A stretch of DNA of 64,000 nucleotides, taken from assembly GCA_031472005.1 (NCBI GenBank), contig PZJY01000006.1:806001-870000 (forward strand), given 5' to 3'. Of this stretch, positions 12,101 through 22,860 are shown in pieces; within the stretch, counting starts at the first letter, position 1, and each line of letters starts with the position of its first letter. The stretch is from Tetracladium setigerum (lineage: Eukaryota > Ascomycota > Leotiomycetes > Helotiales). A program made the position numbers and the translations under genes. The notes beneath the pieces were generated by a model. The model searched no databases and had not been told where the DNA came from. It saw only the letters and a list, made by a program, of their open reading frames with translations.

Positions 12101-12969
12101 CTTGCGAACATGTTGAAGTGCCACGAGGGAATCCGTGACGTCTCCCGCGATGGCGTCTGCAGGGTGAATATACGCGTCTGGAGATTTCTCTTCAGAGTCA
12201 AGCTCGCTCTCAACATCTGAAAAGTCCTCGACAGTTCCTTCCATACTCCCAGTACTTATTGGGGTTCGGTAGCAGTGGCTGGAGTGGCAGGATTGGTAGA
12301 TTTGGCAGGCTTGTCCTCAGTAAGAGATGATGATTTCGTCGTTTTTTCCTTCGTCGGATCTTCCGCTCCCCACTTCCTCTCAAGAAGCTTAAGGCATTTC
12401 TTGATTTCTGGCAGATAGTAGTAGAATGTTCGGAAAGGGCGAAAGAATACGTGAGGTTCAGTGTGGCTCCAGATATCCTCGTGCCCAGTGATACGAGATA
12501 GCATGAGCATGAGCTCTGGCGATTGGATCCGGACCCGATGAGCCCAACTGGTATCATATTCGAAGTTGATCTTGTTTCCAATCGCGCTGGGGGTTCGGGC
12601 TTGCCAAAATCTTTGGGGCCGGATCCTGTTCTCTCTTGCCCACTCCTGGCCAAGTCGATTGTGGCCTCTCCAAACCTCGATGATCGCCAAACCTTCGTCT
12701 GGGCCATAAACATTTTTGAAGTGCTCAAAATCAAGCCATTCGACATCCACAATTCTGGGTATCTTCTGTCGCTCTTCTTTCCACAGATCTTCCTTCGACT
12801 TGGTCTCGACACTTCTATCTCGTCTCCTCCTCCGTCTTCTCCTAGTTCTTTGCGCATCATCTTTGGTCGATTCGTTGGCCGAGATCCCAAGTCCTTCTTC
12901 CGAATCGACAGAGTCCTCGGATGATGACCTATCTTCAGTGTCTGTGTCTTTTACCATGGCGTGTAACAA
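9134..12969 (-). CDS. Fungal AAA+ ATPase with N-terminal DUF7025-like region
   Basis: Minus-strand exons are about 12969-12256, 12244-11830, 11499-11282, 11107-10261 and 10209-9134, roughly 1,090 residues. The N-terminus has an acidic stretch and an Arg8 run. The middle (ISYYEGEKDITTLCIYPM, then RYDGWTLSLGPDE) matches the region preceding the ATPase in this fungal family. Walker A is GVPGVGKT (about 10498-10475), Walker B is VLLLDEAD and sensor 1 is LTTNRVG. The C-terminal 170 residues are disordered, Pro/Arg/Gln-rich, ending in Asp/Tyr-rich sequence. Members are nuclear or cytosolic ATPases of unknown substrate. The 51-nt intron at 10260-10210 is in frame. Exons 1 and 2 do not join: the frame ends in TAA at 12256 and resumes at -1, with the only local donor (GTGGGG near 12372) being poor. 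A missing base or a degenerate intron is possible. The 330-nt intron at 11829-11500 carries an inverted repeat. Confidence 0.82.
11656..11748. repeat. Imperfect inverted repeat (27-bp arms) inside an intron
   Basis: The left arm, about 11656-11682, contains CTCCGAAATAAGTACTGGAA. The right arm, about 11722-11748, is its reverse complement with two mismatches, and the loop is about 39 nt. It sits in the intron 11829-11500 of the AAA gene and could form a long RNA hairpin. It looks like a small foldback or MITE remnant. No target-site duplication was identified. Confidence 0.7.
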
Positions 12970-13649
12970 TCGATTGAGTGGGTGGATTAAGATATGTAAA
13001 GTGTATCAACTAGGTGATTGTATTTCTGAGGGCAAGCGCCATCTTTTGTTGTCGGATTGATGACAAGGCCGTCCACACTTGAGTAGGCGAGTGAGGCTCC
13101 AGCGATAAAACCGGAAGGATTGCATGTTGCATAGAGAACCATGCACTTATTGTACATGATGCAGGATAAAGCCGCTTCGAAGGATGCGTTGGCATCCCCC
13201 ACCATTGATATTATTGGCAGTGGATACGGATCACAATGTATGCCTCCGCAGAAAGAGACGTGACTCCCTTTTCAACTGGCCGATATTCACCAGTACTCAT
13301 TTGCATTTGGAAGTGCGAAAATGAGAGAGAGTGATTTGCCGCCACTTTGCAGTCGTGTTTCCGAAGGGAGGCGGTTTGTAAGGCTGAACGGCATATTCTA
13401 TTATTGTGCCGCCACGGCGGCTACTTGGTCAGCATTAGCATATATTGGGAAGAGAGTCGTGGGAGTTGCGGGGATGCAGAAAGGAGAGAACAAGAATCTC
13501 GGATTCTCGGCGAGAGACCTTTCGTTGAACAATGAGAAATCGTAAATTTTGTTGCCCACTGTCCTGCTGCCGATTTTGTTAATCCTTGCATTTCATCTGC
13601 CCACAATCTGCCGTTCGAAGATCGCTGGACTGCATCCACATTCATTACA
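12970..13649. other. Divergent intergenic region, no gene recognised
   Basis: This region lies between two divergently transcribed genes (AAA on minus, DUF7708 on plus) and should contain both promoters. Small open frames at 12987-13205 (minus) and 13321-13545 (plus) lack motifs. Confidence 0.45.
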
Positions 13650-16175
13650 ATGGAATCAAGAGTCTCAACAGCTGTCGCTTTCATTAATTCCGAGGGTCCA
13701 GATCTCCATGATGGTATTGGAGGTTCATCCCACTTTGATCCAGCAGTCATGCAATTTGTGAAATTTCAACCTTATAAGTTCGTTGCCCGTTACCAAAGTC
13801 AATGTTAAAATCTTGTCATCTCTCCCTCTCTAAAATAAGCAATAGACAACTTGCCGAAGCACTCAAAATATACATTCCCAAAGAGCTGACTTCCGACATT
13901 GAGAATGAGGGCACCTCGAGCTCATGGGATCGTTTGAGTGAGAAGATCTGCCAAACAGAAAGCGGATACAGCGATACGTTGAACGGATTTTGGCGAAAAA
14001 TATGGTATAACATAGGCGAGACAGAAGAAATTTGTAATGCCTGGATATCTCTCATCCCAGATGAGTACGGACTTGCGGTTGTGAAGACAGGTCTGGCTGT
14101 GGTCTTCCAGGCTCGTACTCCATTTCTCTTCTCTTCTTCCAACCGACTTTGTGAGCAAGGAGATAAGTTTGATCTAATTCCTATGAGATAGCTCGCAGGA
14201 AAATCGCTGGCCAAACGAGAGAAGATATACGAAACGTTCAAGGGCTTGCGAGATGCTCTCGTTCGAGCAAGTCCGGACGAGAGAAGTTTTCGTGACAAAA
14301 GGAAAGTCAGCGAATGCGCGGACGAGCTTTATCAGGCTGTCGTAAACTCTATTGAGGATATGATTCTTGTGACCTCGAAAGACAAAACCAGCAGTTGTAG
14401 GCAAACCGATTTTTCAAAATAGTGCATAGAGCGTGTCAGAATTGGCGGAGCACCACAACAATTTCTCATGTTTTGCTTTTCACATCATATTGAGAACCGG
14501 GTAAAATCAGCCAAGAAGGGAAGGAACTAAATAGTTTAGTTCCTTCCAAAGCTTCGGAGAAGGCTTCCAGTACCCATTTTCGAGCAAGAATCTTATCATT
14601 TAAGTGATACTTTAACTAACATCAACTCAAGGGCGAAATCCAACGACAAAATTCAAACGCAAACCAGCTTCGCCCGATCCGACTGAAATCCTTCAAAAAG
14701 TAACTGACGCAACCGACAAGTTCGAGCGAGCTCTCGGCAATGCTCGAGACCAGGCAATCGAGTCAGCAGGCAGAGTAGGACAATACAACGCCGTCTTAGC
14801 AACCAACATCCATCACGATGTAACAATGTACGGCGAAAGACTCGAGAGCATCGGTGGCGAGGTTCAAGGGCAATACGCACAAATCAACACCAATATGAAA
14901 GTGTTGGCTGTTGAGGCAAAGAGCGTGAAGAAAGGGATCGATGCAAGCGGTGCCTTCTTAAAGCAGGAGAGCGAGAAGAATGAAATTTGGCGCAAGGAAT
15001 TCCAGGAATCGATTGAAAGTAAGATTCTGAGCTCGCTGTCTAAGACGCGAATGATAGCGGCGAGGGAAAACGCGATACAGGACGATCAACTCAATAGCAA
15101 GAATGGACTTTTCGACCTTCTTGTGGGACAGATAAAAAGTGAGTTAAGCATGGGCGACGTATGGTCTGAAATGTGACTGCTAACCGCTATAAATATTGCA
15201 GAACAAGATGCGGAGATGGCTAGTCTACGGCAAAAGGTTAATCGCATACAAAAGCGCGGAAGGCTGATAATGGACCTCAACCGCTTCGGCCAGATTCTGG
15301 CTCAGTACAACTCCAGCAGTCGCGAGCCGGTTGATCTAGACCAGCTGTTTCAGCATCCCAACAATGACTTTGATCTCGCGCTTATGCAGCGAAGCAGATT
15401 TTCGACGGAAATTCAGGGTCAAGTCCAATCACTGCTCGAAGACACTCGATTCCTGCAATGGATCAGCTCCGAGGAATCCGACACCATTCTCGTCGACGCC
15501 AATATATCCTCTAATGATCTGGGCTTGTCCGCTATCTCGGTGTTTTCCGCCACGTTTGTTGCTGGGATAGTTAAACTCCATCCGAACGATGTCGTGGCTC
15601 ATTTCTTCTGCAGCAATCACACCAATCCAAGAGAATCATGGTACGGCCCAGGTGGAATGATTCGTTCCATCATTGTCCAAGTCTTGATGAGGTTGGTAGA
15701 GATGAGAATTCTCGACCTCGACTTCATCGACCATGAAGATTTCGTGAGGGCGCTCAATAAACACGATCTAGCGAGCCTCTGCGACGCTCTTTACTCGCTC
15801 GTGTCGCAGTTTCCACCTACGACTACGGTGTATTGTATTATCGACTCCATTTCATCCTTCGATAACACATTGGCTTTCAAGGACTTGAAGATTGCACTGG
15901 ACTGGATTCAAAGCATTTCGGAAGATAGGACGCTGAATCCAGTGTTCAAGGTATTGATAACGAATCCCACGTCGAGTACGGGGAGGATGAAACAGCTGTT
16001 GAAGTTGCGAGAGTATCCATCTAGACTTGTGACTCTGTCGATGAGTAGCTTTGTTCCCATGGAACTTTCTACCCTTTCAGTTGAGAGTCAGCTTTTGAGA
16101 CCATCGACTCCAACACCTTCGATCGGTTCTCGGGCAGGGTCGAGAAATAGGAGTCGGAGCAGGAGCGTGACGTGA
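13650..16175 (+). CDS. DUF7708-domain protein with coiled-coil and NACHT-like, P-loop-less C-terminal region
   Basis: Proposed exons are 13650-13777, 13846-14110, 14192 to about 14398, 14632-15138 and 15202-16175. The first part contains FWRKIWYNIGE...AWISLIPDEYGLAVVKTGLAVVF, the hallmark of the fungal DUF7708 domain, continuing KREKIYETFKGLRDAL and ending near SIEDMILVTSK. A helical, probably coiled-coil region follows (KVTDATDKFERALGNARDQA to IKKQDAEMASLRQKV). The last 300 residues look like the segment that in related fungal proteins carries a NACHT/STAND ATPase (ILVDANIS, ...VVAHFFCSNHT, ...GGMIRSIIVQVL), but no GxxxxGK[ST] P-loop is present. The C-terminus is Arg/Ser-rich. The second intron fits best with a GC donor (14111-14191); a GT alternative (14115-14198) shortens the domain by one residue. 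The intron at 15139-15201 is canonical. The third intron's exact ends are unsure. Function unknown. Confidence 0.75.
14519..14547. repeat. Perfect 13-bp inverted repeat with 3-nt spacer
   Basis: GGAAGGAACTAAA (14519-14531) is followed by TAG and then TTTAGTTCCTTCC (14535-14547). It lies inside the third intron of the DUF7708 gene. It could be a hairpin or a palindromic protein-binding site. Just downstream (14552-14570) the words TTCGGAG and CTTCCAGTAC also occur in the inverted repeat of the AAA gene. Confidence 0.75.
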
Positions 16176-16906
16176 ATCGTGAAAGTTATGAACATCAGTA
16201 CTGAAATAACACGGGGTTGGAATCACGGGGATAAATGCCGATATTTGATTTTGAGACCAAAAAGATGTTATTCCTCAGGAAGAGATGGTGGCATGTCGTT
16301 GCGGAGAGACGAGAGAAGTTCTGAACTCAAATGCCAAAAAGTGGTCCTGCTGCTGTATATTACAGCACGGTCCTCAAATTACAAGTACAGGACATATGAT
16401 ATATTATCTCAGGTCTGCGGTCTGGCCCTCCCAAGAACCGCACGAGACGTTTACGACTCCGCTTGCTCTTTTCTTCCCTGTCATAAGCTCTTTCGCAACA
16501 TGCGGTATTGCTAGCTCCCCATAACTCTAATCCTCACTCACCCACTTCTTGCGCAACAAATTTACTGTCGATCTGTGTACTACCCTGTAAAAGTTAACTA
16601 ATGGCCTCCTCGGAAGTTCAGGGGTTTCTGAATATCCGCCGGCTATTAATCACGTATTAGTGTATATTTCGTCGTCTCTGAGTGACTCACTTCCTTATGT
16701 ACCCTTCCTACGTCTAGCATGGTTCTTTAGATATCGAATATAAATAGCGTGTGCCGAGTAGGCGTAAAAATGAATTTTACATCAAGCAATTTCACAATCA
16801 TATCTTCACTTCAAAGTCAAACTCAATTGCAATCCCTGATTTTCTATAAGAAAAAAAAAAATCTCAAACTCGCTCCAATTCTACTAGCCCTCTATCATTT
16901 TTTTCT
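16176..16906. other. Intergenic, no gene recognised
   Basis: The stretch holds the 3' end of the DUF7708 gene and the upstream region of the methyltransferase gene. An A-run of 11 and a TTTTTTCTATGG context lie just before the ATG at 16907. The 111-codon frame at 16179-16514 has no motif. Confidence 0.45.
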
Positions 16907-17991
16907 ATGGCATGCTCCAAAGCAGAGAAACTCGCTCTCAACTTCATCGAAAAGCGATTTGATCCCACTAAAAGCTCCCACAGTCTCATCTCACAAATCG
17001 AGCACCGTCTCGAACTCGTCTCATTCTGGGACATCCTACCGGGATCACGAGTTCTAGAAATTGGATGCGGGCAAGGAGACTGCACCATTGTGCTAGCCGA
17101 TGCCGTGGGTGGAAATGGACATGTCGATGCTGTAGATCCGGGGGCGCCTGATTATGGTTAGTACCATTCTCCTCTATCCTCACGACCACATCCGTAAAAC
17201 ATATATTCCTCTTCATCTCAACCTACCTCATACTCAAGCCTCCTCATCAAACCCACCACTTCCAGAACACACAACTCATGCAAGAAACCCAGGCGCACCT
17301 TTCACCCTCCTCCAGGCTCAATCGCACATCTGCTCCTCCTCCCTCGGGCCACGGATAACCTTCCACCTCCAAACCACCCCACAAGCCTACCTACAGAGTT
17401 ACACTGGGCCCCGTACGACTACGTCGTCCTCTCCCACTGCATCTACTACTTCGCTACGCCCTCCATCCTACCCAGTCTCATAACATACCTCACACCATAC
17501 AGTCACAAAATATGCATCGCTGAATGGTCGCTACGCGCTTCTGGGCCGGCGAGTTATCCTCACGTCCTTGCCACTCTCCTCCTCGCGATGCTGGAAGCTA
17601 GGCGCGGGAAAGAGAGTTGTGGGATATCCGCACCGTTTTGTCACCTGCCCAAATTGCTTCTATAATCCTTAACACCACTACCACCCAGACCTCCGACGTT
17701 AACGCCAGCTGCAAAGAAAGTCCCTTCACCCTTCTTAAATCCGCCACCCTCCCCACCAACCCCGGCATGCTTGATGCCTACTGGGAAATTCATGACGTGC
17801 AGCGGAACCGCGAGCGGGAACTCACGTTGCTGCGGGCAAATGGGGTCAGTGAAGCGGAGATAGTTGCGGTGCAGGCGATGTATGATGCTGTTGTGGAAGG
17901 GTTAAGGGGAGTGGAAGGCGGTGTGGAGGGCGTGAGGTGTATGGATTTTTGGGTTGGAGTTTTTGAGCGAGAGGGAAAAGGATGGAGATAG
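16907..17991 (+). CDS. SAM-dependent methyltransferase, disrupted by two -1 frame breaks
   Basis: The start at 16907 leads into a class I methyltransferase: after a helical N-terminus, motif I reads VLEIGCGQGDCTIVLAD, followed by HVDAVDPG (end of strand 2). An intron with GTTAGT donor runs from about 17158 to 17292. The second exon reads APFTLLQAQSHICSSSLGPR, which is family-like. It then changes frame near 17395 to continue HWAPYDYVVLSHCIYYF (motif IV region) and again near 17618 to continue IRTVLSPAQIASII through to KGWR at 17991. Both changes are -1. No GT dinucleotide lies between 17295 and 17395, so a conventional intron cannot repair the first break. Either the gene is a pseudogene or the assembly lacks one base at each point. 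Intact relatives are about 280-300 residues, cytosolic, of unknown substrate. Confidence 0.72.
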
Positions 17992-19410
17992 TGTACTTCG
18001 TTTTTGTCTTTGTCGGGAGGTGTAGATATTTGTAGTAGGTAAGTAGCTAGATTAATCCTAAATATTAATATAGTGATTAGTTCACTATATATCAAATAGT
18101 ATTTACACATTAGATCCTACATAACCGTACTGGGACCCATGGCTGACTCTCACATCAATATATATAGCAGTGCCCTGCCCTGTAGAGCATCTTGTCCATA
18201 TTTTCTTGACGCCCACCGTTGAAACTCTATGCCACCCCAACTTTACGATCTCGTGAAGCACGGGTACGAAGCTACCAAAGACAGGCCTCGAAGCGCTCCC
18301 AAAATTTGCTCCTGCGGCTGAACGGGACTGCTCACTCTATTCTGGATCCTTGAGCAGAAGCTACTCTCCTACCTCAACCGTGCCTCCCCAGCCTCGTACT
18401 CCCTCCTGTATTGCTCTATCATCGGCTGTTGAATGTAAGTAACAGATACCAGACTTACGAGTCTACGACGCGAAACTGACAAACTACTAGGACAGCACGA
18501 AAAATACTGTTGAAGTCATTTGGGAATGTCCAGTTGAATGACTATATTATGCTCTTCACAGCCGTAAGTTGGTGCAGAGACATTTTTCTACACAAATCTA
18601 CATAAAAGATCAGAGAACTTGAGGTGAGCGGAGATAACTTTGTTGATAAGTTGACGAGGAATCTAACAAGGCAGTACTATCTAAGAGCCTTTACAGCTAC
18701 TCGTCTTAAACCCAACCTGTGTAGGTTCTCCTATATAAGGGTTTATACACCTTGATGCGATTGAATGACTTACGTTAAGCGACTACAGAGAAGAAGTATA
18801 TATGCCTTGATCTGCTAAAGCTTGAACAGGTTTTGTTGTTCTAGTACTATAGATATCTTGCTTCCGTATATCGCACTAATAGCTTTATCTAGTATGAGAA
18901 GTTCTACCTCTCCAGGTGCAAGATAATTGCTTCTATTGTCGGCTACTTCGTTGGTACTAACAATTACAACTGTATAGGTAAACTGACGAGCATTAATATT
19001 ATATATCTTGAGGTGTGTGTCGTCCGATATAGCAATATTAGGTAGTTCCTATTCACTATAGTATACTCTCCTTTCTATTGTATGTATTTTTCGATTTGGC
19101 TAATAGTCTACAGAAGAATGTTTAATGTACGTCCATCATATAATTACCATAACCACATTCAATATCTCTTCTGATCTACTTATGCTCGCCATTCCATTAC
19201 CTCTCCTAATCAACGCCAAGTTCCCACTGGAACGGTAATTATGTCAGGTCATCCATGTAACGTCACGTGTGAAAATGGGAAGACTGGCATGCTTGCGGTT
19301 GAGGGTGCGTAAAACAGCGTCCTAAGCCCCCGTTCTTGGGACCCGAAGATGTTATAATCACTATTTTTTCCCCCAACCACTATTTTGGGGGGATGGGGGA
19401 AAGCTCACCA

Positions 19411-19570
19411 CCTACTTTCTTACTTTCTTACTTTTCTTGCTTTTCTTGCTTGCTTGCTTTGCTGGTGAGGAGAAGGTGAATAATTCTAGCAGACGGACGA
19501 TTAGCATGAGTAGGATGGTTAGGATGATGAGTGCTAGGATGGTTAGGATGAGTAGGATATAGGATAGGAT
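19411..19570. repeat. Polypyrimidine tract and TAGGATGGT-type minisatellite
   Basis: CTTACTTTCTTACTTTTCTTGC-like repeats (19411-19460) are followed at about 19500-19570 by degenerate copies of TAGGATGGTTAGGATGA. The unit resembles but does not match the fungal telomere repeat TTAGGG. Confidence 0.6.
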
Positions 19571-20222
19571 AAAAATCTTTTTTTACTGGGACTCTGGAAA
19601 GGGAAAAATTCAACGTTCTTGGTGGAATCATTAGATCATGCAGGTACAGAGACAGAAAGGGAGTCAGTTACCCAATCAAATAATGGAGTAGTGCAGTGGT
19701 GATGTGTGGATGGGTGGATGGATGGTTGATTCATTGGTGATACGCAAAAATATGTTTATGTTGAAGCATTACTCACAGCCTTGCAGAATGCATAGGAAAC
19801 GTGGGTGAAGCAAGGAACAGCAAGTAACCGCAAGCAAGTAATGTACCTAGGTATAGAAGCGGGTTTTTTTTTCATTTATTTTTCTTCTTTTTCATTGTTG
19901 ATATCCAACCTAATGAGGCAAGGTTGTCTAAAATTCAATAATAAAAGCAAGTACATAGTCATCTCGATTAAAATTTCTAGACATGTCACATCACATGTTC
20001 ACTGATAGTTATGTGCTTGAAAATAGGCAAGGATAAATAATTTCATCGTGGTGGTGGAGGAGGTTTTATTTTTCCATACTATATATGTAGGTATGTGAAG
20101 GGGTAATTTGCTATGTAGAGCGAGGAGGAGGAGGGGTGTGTTTTGTTTGTGCTATGTGCCATGTGTGCTGTGTTTATGTGTTTGTGATCGCAATGATCGG
20201 ATCAACCAACCTATGTAAATCC

Positions 20223-20370
20223 ACTCATCCATTCATCCTTCCCAGTCGTATATCATGGTTCGTAAATATCATTCTGTCACCCATCCATTCCTTCATCCTC
20301 AATCCTGTCCATCCATTCCATCCATCCCTTCATCCATCCCTCCATCCTTGATTCCCATCCATGATTCCCA
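20223..20370. repeat. ATCC/CCAT simple repeat block
   Basis: This is a long low-complexity block made of CATCCATTC, CATCCCTTC and related units. The same family of words recurs near 363, 905 and 19700, so it is a recurring simple repeat of this genome segment. Confidence 0.7.
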
Positions 20371-20796
20371 TTCCCATCCAATCTTCCCTAATTTCATATG
20401 CAAAGAAAGCTTCGAAAAGTACCATGCTGAATATCATGCTTAAAGCAGAACAGAAACAGAACCTTCCGCGCCATATATACGTCGCGTATGTGCAGAAAGA
20501 GAAAGAAAAGACAAAAAAGACGTAAATATCCCGTTGAACGCCATAGACCCCATGATTTTGCAATCAATATGCATATGCATCGATGTTGAAAAACCATCCG
20601 CCCATATCGTAAAAAAATTGCGTCGTAACTATATCGTTGAAACCGTAACGCCATGCATGTGCCCTTAAGATCATGTTGAAAAGAGATATTTGTCGTGTGA
20701 GAGGTGAAAAAGGCAGTGAAGTTTGTGTGTGTGTGTGTATGTGTGTGTCGTGCTGAATACCTAGTTTGAAGGTTCGTGCCGGTCTGTAGTTGAGTG

Positions 20797-21785
20797 TTAT
20801 GATCTGGTAACAGGAGATTCCGGTCGCATAACAGCAGGTTCAGGCCTCGTAACCTCCCCTCCGGACACCACGCCCGAACCCCTTAAATCGCTTGCCGAAC
20901 TGCTTGAACTTCCATATTCATGTCGATATCCATGCCCATGCGCGTACCCGTACCCAGGCGGCTGCTCCCCCGCCTTCGGAACAGGCCTCCTCATATCACC
21001 CACATCACCCATTTCCACATCCCCTCCTCTCCCCCACCACCCGGTTCTCTATCCCAGCCATCATCATCGCTTCTTAAACTCGGCGGTTTCGATCCGGGCA
21101 TATATGGCGGTGGTGCCTCGCCCCTCTCATTCAATCCCTCGGGTACTTCCTCCCTTCTTCGCCCCATCATACGAAGACCAACGCGGGAGGTGATGGTATT
21201 GTAGTTATTGTTGGGATTGTAGGACGAGGGTGAGTGAGGATTGGGACCCCATCCGCGACCGTAACGGGGTGAGTGGTAACCGGCTGTATCTTCGGAGAGG
21301 GTGCGTTGTCTGTGGGCGCGAATGAGGGCGCGGGTTTTGCGACGGCGAGAGAGGAAGATGATGAAGAGGACGAAGAGGGAGACGGCGAAGGCTATTACTA
21401 TGAAATCTGTGTAGGGGATGGAGTTAGGATGGGTATTATTATTGTGAGTGGGAGAGGGGAGGGGTAGAAGGGAGGACAAACAGTAGTTGAATCCTTCGGA
21501 GGGGCCATTGCTTGGTTGGCTTGTTGCGCTGGGGCGCGAGATGTCTGTTGTTGTTGTTGAAGGGCCATTTTCTTGAGGAACTGTTGGCTGAGATGAAGAG
21601 GTTGGTGTGGTGAGAACTGAGGTTGCTGCGACAGTCCCGGCGTCGGTGGTGGTGATGGTTTGAAATGTAGTTCCTTGTGCGCGTGCGCCAGTTGAGGAAG
21701 AGAGGAGGAGGACGAGGATTGAGGTTGTAAATGCAGATGATGTGGGGTAGCGAGCAGCCACTGCTGCTTGATGTAAGACTCCCAT
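20797..21785 (-). CDS. Ser/Thr-rich single-pass plasma-membrane protein (frame break near the C-terminus)
   Basis: The protein starts with a signal peptide-like N-terminus (SILVLLLSSSTGARA). A Ser/Thr/Pro-rich ectodomain of about 80 residues follows, then one transmembrane helix (FIVIAFAVSLFVLFIIFLS) and RRRK, an inside anchor. The cytoplasmic tail is Arg/Pro/Ser-rich with PPPY. A probable intron at 21481-21407 (donor GTTTGT, acceptor CACAG, 75 nt, in frame) would delete the low-complexity residues before the helix. The open frame stops at 20991, but the -1 frame continues convincingly from about 21010 (DVEMGDVGDMRRPVPKAGEQ) to a stop at 20797. The switch falls in a G-rich run. The layout is that of fungal Mid2/Wsc-like surface sensors, but I cannot assign an orthologue. 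Confidence 0.65.
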
Positions 21786-22860
21786 CTATCCAGCCCAGCC
21801 AGCACCCAAAAACTAACTTTTATGATAGATCTGGGAGGACAGGACCTGACAAGACTTCTGGAAAGATATATACTTTGAAGTGAGATAGATGGCAGGGAGA
21901 ACAGGTATGCGATCGACCTGTCCTGAGCTGTGTGTTCGATTTGTCCTTTACCCCTCGCACTAGATATGTAGCTAGGGATATATGGATCTGGATATGGGCA
22001 TGAAGGAGGAGGGATATGGACACTTGGAGCGTTGCATCGGGGAAAGGGAGAGTGGGATATATGTCATATTGCCCCCTTGAGAAGGAAGGGGAGAGGGATA
22101 TAATAATAAATAGAGAGGTGGCGCTGCTATCCGAAGGATGACGACTTGGGCTCCTCCCTATGGGGTCTATGGGTCTATGTGGTCTTGGGACCAGCGGGGT
22201 GTGGTGAGGAATCATGATGAAAGCGCGAAGGGAAAGGGAAAGGGAGTGCGGTATTTCAGATAAAACTTGAATTCTGTTAGCTGCTCCACCATGGAATCAC
22301 TCCTACTGTACCTATTCCACACTCCCTTTCAACTTTCATCCTTTGGAATGTCTGAGATAACAAATGTTCCACGGCGGTGGTGAAATGTATGTCTCTGAAG
22401 GGGAATAATGGAAGCTTCTCAGCTGACACAACTTTCCATTTTGCCGCGGGGGAACAAAGAGGAGGGACGGCGGACGAGGAGGAAGAGAAAGGAAGACGAC
22501 ACCATTTCGGATTCCAGCGCGTGCAACTTGCAGCTTGCAGCAGCAACAAGCAGCTCCGAAGGTGTGGGTGTGGCCCAGACTATTGTGATGTGTGTCCAGT
22601 GAGAGTGGTTTCTGGCCAAGAATGCAACGGTGGGCCGGGAGGAGCAGAAAAGCTTGGAGTGAATTGTCCGCCAGTGAGGACTTCGCTTGCCGTTGTTCCC
22701 GACTACACCAAACGCAGGAGGCTGGAAGAAGTACGAACGACCTGCCTATTCTTCTTCTCGCTATTCTCAGCTACAGGTACGAAGGTACTCCATACCAGCC
22801 CAGCCTCACGACAGGAGAGACCTTTCAATACATCACGTACTTTGAATTACAGCAGGCAAG
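21786..22860. other. Divergent intergenic region
   Basis: It separates the minus-strand membrane protein from TFB5 and so holds two promoters. The 131-codon minus frame (21820-22215) and 168-codon plus frame (22377-22883) have no recognisable domain, and the latter runs through the TFB5 start in another frame. Confidence 0.45.

Larger units (their letters stand above)
17992..20796. other. TA-rich, repeat-rich gene-free region
   Basis: From about 18040 to 19200 the DNA is rich in TATA/CTAG/TATC words with stop codons in all frames. This resembles decayed repeat DNA, possibly a transposon remnant after repeat-induced point mutation, but no coding motif survives for me to name it. A 9-bp inverted repeat (ATATAGTGA...TCACTATAT) lies at 18068-18090. 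Farther right come simple repeats listed separately, and a GT-rich run at 20727-20752. The tail of the membrane-protein gene begins at 20797 on the minus strand. Confidence 0.45.

Noticed and set aside
19500..19570. TTAGGATGGTTAGGATG repeats as an interstitial telomere
   Set aside because: The unit is not TTAGGG and the copies are degenerate; it is better called a minisatellite.
20223..20370. ATCC repeats as a CRISPR array
   Set aside because: Units are 4-9 nt simple repeats without spacers, in a eukaryotic genome.
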